Source: Campylobacteraceae bacterium (lineage in GTDB: Bacteria > Campylobacterota > Campylobacteria > Campylobacterales > Sulfurovaceae). Taken from it: DNA of 8,686 nucleotides. Where the stretch lies: NCBI GenBank assembly GCA_027002665.1, contig JALWZK010000025.1, forward strand, positions 1 through 8,686, in the 5' to 3' direction. Of this stretch, positions 5,417-8,686 are shown piece after piece; positions within the stretch are counted from its first letter, which is position 1; each line of letters opens with the position of its first letter. A program made the translations under genes and the position numbers. The notes under the pieces were generated by a model. That model was not told the origin of the DNA and ran no database searches. It saw only the letters and a list, made by a program, of their open reading frames with translations.

Positions 5417-7484
5417 TTTGAGGAATTACCTCCACTTTTATAGATTTAAATATGGGAGTCATAATAAGCTCATCTCTCTCATCTCCAAATATAGCATTTA
5501 TTTTAGATTTTGAGTGGTGAAATGTACAGAATAGCGTTTTGGGTCTCATCTTATCTGTAAATTTGACATTTAAAGGCGATGTTTCTCCATATTGACTCTT
5601 TAAGATAACCCTATCTCCAATTTTTCCCCTATCTTCAATCGATGCTAAGATAATATCTTCGCTACATCTATTTAAAAGTCTTTGAGACCTCTTTGTCTGG
5701 GCTGAGTTATTATATTGGGATAGAGTTCTTCCCGTTGTAAGGTAGTAACCACTACTACTGTAGAAGGTTTTATCCAATATCTCTTTTACCATTCCCCTTA
5801 AACTATATTGATGATATATAAATCTTCCAAATCCATCTTCTGTTCTAAATTTTGATATATGTAAAATTGGAGTATCTCTATCATGGTATATCGGCCACTG
5901 CATACCCTGTTTTAATCTATTATACTTAGCTCCACTAAATCTATCTGATGCAACTTCTGTAACCTCACTCCATATATCTTCACTATCTCTATAGTTGAAA
6001 TCTCCTCCCAATTTATTATCCAATAGTTGTAAAACCTCCCAATCATCTGGAAGATTGGACTCAACTAAGGGTTGTGAGAGACTCAGGGTTCTCATGGCAT
6101 TAATATATATACCTCTCTTCTCATAACCGCTCTTAACCCCAACTATAATATCAGCCCTCTTAGCAATCTCAGTCATAAATAGCTCTTGAACCATAATGAA
6201 CTCTAAATTATCCAATGCCCTATCTATCTTATTAAGATTTGGGTGGATATGGGCTATATCTTCACCCATATTTAGTAGAGCTTTTATTTTACCCTCCAAC
6301 ATTGCATCTATGAGTTGAGGAGTCATTAAACCTATCTTATCTGGGATTTTATAGTCGGGGAGATAGTAGGGGAGACACCCCATATCACAAACCCCTTGAA
6401 CATTGTTTTGTCCTCTAAGAGCGATAAGCCCTGCACCACTCTTGCCAATATTACCCGTCATAAGGGCAAGATTTGTAATTGCCATAACCGCATAGGAGCC
6501 GTCGAGATGCTCTGTAACTCCCAATCCCCAAAGTATCATAGAGTCCTTAGTTGCATACTCTCTTGCGATTCTTGGAATAAGCTCAGATAGATACTCATAC
6601 CCTTCAACTCTATTGAAAAAATCTGGATTTGCGTAAGGGTCATTTAAAATCTTCGCTTTCAACTCATTAAAACCTCTGGTTCTATTTTTTATAAAACTTT
6701 TATTATAAAGTTCCTCTTTAATAATGACATATGCCATCATATTTAAGACTAATAGATTTGCCTCATACGGAATAATAGTATTATATTTTGCCAATTTTGA
6801 GAGTTTTGTATCTCTAACATCAATTACGGTTAGATTATTCTTTTTTCTCGCCATATCTATAATTCTATTTGCCACAATAGGGTGAGCCTCTGCTGTATTG
6901 GAGCCGATTACCACTATAAATTCACTCTTATATATATCATTATATGGATTTGTAGCTGCTCCCTCTCCAATAGTCGCTTTCATTCCCTTTAAAGATGGAG
7001 AGTGACACACCCTTGCACAGTTATCGATATGGGGTGAGTTCATACTCTCTCTACAAAATTTTTGAAAAAGATAGGCACTCTCACAGCTACTTCTCGCTCC
7101 TCCAATGGCACAAAAGCTATCCCCTCCATATTTCTCTTTTATCTCTTTTAGTTTTAGAGATGCGATAGTTGTTATAGTATCCAAATCACAACTATAAAAT
7201 TCAGTATCAAAATCTCTCAATCTATCCTCTATTAGTGATTTAATAGTTGGATTTTTATTTAGAAAAGATTTTCTAACTCTATGCTCTCTAACTCTATCGG
7301 TTGCATCTACGAAATCAAATCCATATTTACCTTTAATACACAATTTACCCTCTGATATAATGCCATCTTTATCGGCATAAATCCTATCTATCTTATTATC
7401 TTTAATAACACCAACTATGTCGCACCCAACTCCACAATATGTGCAGACAGATTCTATCTCTTTAAACTCACCTTTTTTTGACAT
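5409..7484 (-). CDS. fdhF: Formate dehydrogenase catalytic (alpha) subunit, molybdopterin enzyme, cysteine type
   Basis: Member of the molybdopterin bis-guanine-dinucleotide oxidoreductases, most like FdhF/FdhA, which oxidise formate to CO2. The 691-residue protein (E. coli FdhF has 715) starts with a 4Fe-4S site: C14, C17, C21 and C49, followed by Lys51 (CIKG). The Mo ligand is Cys160 in ARVCHSPS, encoded by TGT instead of the Sec-TGA of E. coli FdhF, with catalytic His161. Arg357 in ALRGQNNVQG matches E. coli Arg333. The C-terminal dinucleotide-binding domain begins near LTTGRTLSQYN (582-592). There is no Tat signal, membrane segment or extra ferredoxin domain, so it is cytoplasmic and needs a separate electron-transfer partner, not seen here. 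A strong ribosome site (GAGAGGTG) precedes the ATG by 4 bases. The downstream yraN overlaps by 8 bases. A related assimilatory nitrate reductase is the main alternative; the RGQNNVQG and VCHSPS motifs favour formate dehydrogenase. Confidence 0.85.
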   Translation of the reverse strand: MSKKGEFKEIESVCTYCGVGCDIVGVIKDNKIDRIYADKDGIISEGKLCIKGKYGFDFVDATDRVREHRVRKSFLNKNPTIKSLIEDRLRDFDTEFYSCDLDTITTIASLKLKEIKEKYGGDSFCAIGGARSSCESAYLFQKFCRESMNSPHIDNCARVCHSPSLKGMKATIGEGAATNPYNDIYKSEFIVVIGSNTAEAHPIVANRIIDMARKKNNLTVIDVRDTKLSKLAKYNTIIPYEANLLVLNMMAYVIIKEELYNKSFIKNRTRGFNELKAKILNDPYANPDFFNRVEGYEYLSELIPRIAREYATKDSMILWGLGVTEHLDGSYAVMAITNLALMTGNIGKSGAGLIALRGQNNVQGVCDMGCLPYYLPDYKIPDKIGLMTPQLIDAMLEGKIKALLNMGEDIAHIHPNLNKIDRALDNLEFIMVQELFMTEIAKRADIIVGVKSGYEKRGIYINAMRTLSLSQPLVESNLPDDWEVLQLLDNKLGGDFNYRDSEDIWSEVTEVASDRFSGAKYNRLKQGMQWPIYHDRDTPILHISKFRTEDGFGRFIYHQYSLRGMVKEILDKTFYSSSGYYLTTGRTLSQYNNSAQTKRSQRLLNRCSEDIILASIEDRGKIGDRVILKSQYGETSPLNVKFTDKMRPKTLFCTFHHSKSKINAIFGDERDELIMTPIFKSIKVEVIPQNV
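5420..5433 (-). promoter_or_regulatory. Ribosome binding site of yraN within a small hairpin
   Basis: On the minus strand GGAGG (5433-5429) lies 12 bases before the yraN ATG, longer than usual. It can pair with CCTC (5423-5420) across a 5-base loop, a 4-bp GAGG/CCTC stem. Both lie inside the end of the fdhF coding region. A ribosome finishing fdhF would open the hairpin, which fits translational coupling with the 8-base gene overlap. The pairing is visible; its effect is inferred and a 4-bp stem is weak. Confidence 0.4.
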
Positions 7485-7488
7485 ATTA

Positions 7489-7496
7489 CACCTCTC
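7489..7496 (-). promoter_or_regulatory. Ribosome binding site of fdhF
   Basis: GAGAGGTG on the minus strand, 4 bases before the ATG at 7484, supporting that start; the protein then begins a few residues before the first iron-sulfur Cys motif, as is usual in the family. Confidence 0.8.
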
Positions 7497-7565
7497 ATAT
7501 TTATTAAGAGTAAATTTATCCTATTTAGACTTAAAATTAAGTTTTAAAGAAAAATAAACTTCATA

Positions 7566-7571
7566 ATTATA
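7566..7571 (-). promoter_or_regulatory. Candidate -10 box for fdhF-yraN
   Basis: Read on the minus strand this is TATAAT, the sigma-70 consensus -10. It would start transcription near 7559 and give a leader of about 75 bases before the fdhF ATG. No good -35 is present, as is usual in Campylobacterota, where the -35 is often replaced by periodic A/T tracts. The region is so AT-rich that chance matches are common. The perfect inverted repeat begins 1 base upstream of this box. Confidence 0.35.
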
Positions 7572-7572
7572 T

Positions 7573-7609
7573 ATAAAAGTTAAAATATTAATCACATTTT
7601 AACTTTTAT
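7573..7609. repeat. Perfect inverted repeat in the divergent intergenic region, candidate operator
   Basis: Arms of 14 bases (ATAAAAGTTAAAAT and ATTTTAACTTTTAT) match perfectly around a 9-base centre (ATTAATCAC). Position between the divergent fdhF and PAS genes, immediately upstream of the candidate minus-strand -10, suits an operator for a dimeric regulator. A cruciform or RNA hairpin is the alternative; there is no GC stem or T-run following it as in a typical terminator. The sequence match is certain, the function is inferred. Confidence 0.6.
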
Positions 7610-7655
7610 TAATTTAAAAAAACTCTTTTTAATATAAATGTCACTATATTTTTAT

Positions 7656-7661
7656 TATAAT
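7656..7661 (+). promoter_or_regulatory. Candidate -10 box for the PAS-GGDEF-EAL gene
   Basis: Perfect TATAAT ending 26 bases before the ATG, giving a leader of roughly 20 bases that contains the AGGAG ribosome site. No convincing TTGACA lies about 17 bases upstream; T-rich runs there resemble Campylobacterota promoters. The AT content makes a chance match possible. Confidence 0.4.
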
Positions 7662-7677
7662 TTTAAATTATGATAAT

Positions 7678-7682
7678 AGGAG
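7678..7682 (+). promoter_or_regulatory. Ribosome binding site of the PAS-GGDEF-EAL gene
   Basis: AGGAG, 5 bases before the ATG at 7688. It decides the start against the in-frame ATG at 7670, which has only A/T-rich sequence upstream. Confidence 0.8.
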
Positions 7683-7687
7683 TTTTA

Positions 7688-8686
7688 ATGTCCATTGAGA
7701 AAATTGTCTCATATAGCCATAGGAGTATAAGCTTTTTAAATGCTTATAAGATGGCAATAGATGAGACCAGTATTGTCTCCAAAACAGATTTAAGAGGTAT
7801 TATAACTTATGTAAATAAACAGTTTTGTGAAATATCAGAATATAGTAGAGAGGAGTTAATAGGACACCCCCATAATATTATTCGTCACCCCGATACTCCA
7901 AAAGAGACATTTAGAGAGATGTGGAGAGTTATTAAGAGTAAAAAAATATGGAAAGGGATAATTAAAAATAGAGCAAAGAGTGGAAAAGATTATATTGTTA
8001 ATGCTACTATTATACCCATATTGGATATAGATAATAATATTATAGAGTATATTGCTGTTCGACATGATATTACAGAGCTTATGATAACAAAGGAGAAGTT
8101 ACTCAAACAGAAAATCGATGGATTGACAAAATTGCCCAATAAGAATGCCTTTCTGGAGGATATTAAAAGAGTTAAAAAACCTATTATATTCTATCTCAAT
8201 ATTGATGATTTTATGAAGCTAAACAATCTATACGGAAATGAAATTGGAGATAGGGTTTTGATACACATGGCAAAACTACTCAAAAAGACTCTAAAAGATA
8301 TGGAATGCTTAATATATAGAATCTATAATGATGAGTTTTTAATAGTTTTTGAATCTCATCAGATAGATATAAATAGTTATGAAAGATATATACTAAATAT
8401 TATAGATACTATAGAGCAGAGCACTATAGAGTGTAATGCTCCTGAATGTATAAGTTTTACTTTAAGTGGAGGTGTTGCACACTATCTACATGATGATAAT
8501 TATGAAAATCTATCTCTATATGCAAGTATTGCGAGAGATGTTGCAAAAAATGAGAAAAAAAAATTTCTTATATATAACCATAATATGCAGAATCGAGAAG
8601 ATTATGATAGAAATATTGCATGGATTAATAGTATTAAAAAAGCTATTGAAGATGATAAATTTATACCATATTTTCAACCTATATTA
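7688..8686 (+). CDS. PAS-GGDEF-EAL signalling protein, 3' partial
   Basis: Probable cyclic-di-GMP sensor or phosphodiesterase; 333 codons are visible and the frame is open at the right edge. An N-terminal Aer-like PAS domain (about 25-125) carries IRHPDTP, a Trp in FREMW and WKGIIKNR, which in Aer form the FAD pocket for redox or oxygen sensing. A short linker leads to a GGDEF domain (about 143-297) starting DGLTKLPNKNAF. The signature loop is degenerate (YNDEF, 213-217), the first metal Asp is Asn171 (NIDDF), and no RxxD inhibitory site precedes it, so cyclase activity is unlikely. The EAL domain starts at about 312 and reads KFIPYFQPIL where the window ends, so its catalytic residues cannot be judged. 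No transmembrane segment is visible, so it is probably cytoplasmic. Start chosen at 7688 because AGGAG lies 5 bases upstream; an in-frame ATG at 7670 lacks such a site. It is divergent from the formate dehydrogenase gene. Confidence 0.9.
   Translation, partial: MSIEKIVSYSHRSISFLNAYKMAIDETSIVSKTDLRGIITYVNKQFCEISEYSREELIGHPHNIIRHPDTPKETFREMWRVIKSKKIWKGIIKNRAKSGKDYIVNATIIPILDIDNNIIEYIAVRHDITELMITKEKLLKQKIDGLTKLPNKNAFLEDIKRVKKPIIFYLNIDDFMKLNNLYGNEIGDRVLIHMAKLLKKTLKDMECLIYRIYNDEFLIVFESHQIDINSYERYILNIIDTIEQSTIECNAPECISFTLSGGVAHYLHDDNYENLSLYASIARDVAKNEKKKFLIYNHNMQNREDYDRNIAWINSIKKAIEDDKFIPYFQPIL

Noticed and set aside
6396..6590. Plus-strand open frame of 64 codons inside the formate dehydrogenase gene
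   Set aside because: It is the reverse of the conserved RGQNNVQG region and has no supporting signals.
7005..7007. Selenocysteine codon at the formate dehydrogenase active site
   Set aside because: The codon on the coding strand is TGT (Cys), not TGA.
7521..7548. Short A/T-rich palindromes such as TTAAAA/TTTTAA near the fdhF leader
   Set aside because: Arms of 6 bases made of A and T only are expected by chance in this region, unlike the 14-base repeat at 7573-7609.
7856..8065. Antisense open frame of 69 codons opposite the PAS domain
   Set aside because: The plus strand encodes a clear PAS domain here; the antisense product is Asn/Ile/Tyr-rich, as expected from chance in AT-rich DNA.

Overview
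This AT-rich window (start to end, gene-dense, favouring AGA, ATA and GAG codons) looks like the chromosome of a member of the Campylobacterota (Sulfurimonas/Sulfurovum/Arcobacter-like). That placement is inferred from the protein families and their style: a class I NrdA with an SNLCTEI active site, a compact NFACT protein, an Aer-like PAS protein with an IRHPDTP motif, and a short YraN. No rRNA, tRNA, CRISPR or transposase is visible.

Left part (1-5081, + strand): the 3' part of nrdA, the large subunit of class I ribonucleotide reductase, interrupted in frame by three inteins, followed after 3 bases by an NFACT/RqcH-family gene. Intein 1 enters from outside the window and ends at 569. Intein 2 (786-1229) is a 148-residue mini-intein without an endonuclease. 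Intein 3 (1644-2651) is a 336-residue intein with a LAGLIDADG endonuclease and an atypical C-terminal Gln. Of the 1242 codons visible, 673 are intein and 569 are reductase. By my alignment to E. coli NrdA from memory, the insertion points fall just before the redox Cys (C225 equivalent), inside substrate-specificity loop 2 (between the G296 and V297 equivalents), and just before the thiyl-radical Cys (C439 equivalent). The enzyme should be inactive until all three are removed.

Middle part (5084-7484, - strand): yraN and a cysteine-type formate dehydrogenase catalytic subunit, read towards the left. They overlap by 8 bases and so form one transcription unit, convergent with the nrdA-rqcH pair with only 2 bases between the stop codons.

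Right part (7485-8686): a 203-base divergent intergenic region holding a perfect 14-base inverted repeat and candidate promoters for both directions, then the 5' part of a PAS-GGDEF-EAL signalling protein that runs off the window. Its GGDEF site is degenerate (YNDEF), so it is more likely a cyclic-di-GMP phosphodiesterase or sensor than a cyclase.

The most remarkable content is the triple-intein nrdA. Intein 3 combines a Gln terminus, an intact-looking endonuclease and Glu codon use opposite to the host gene, which suggests recent arrival.
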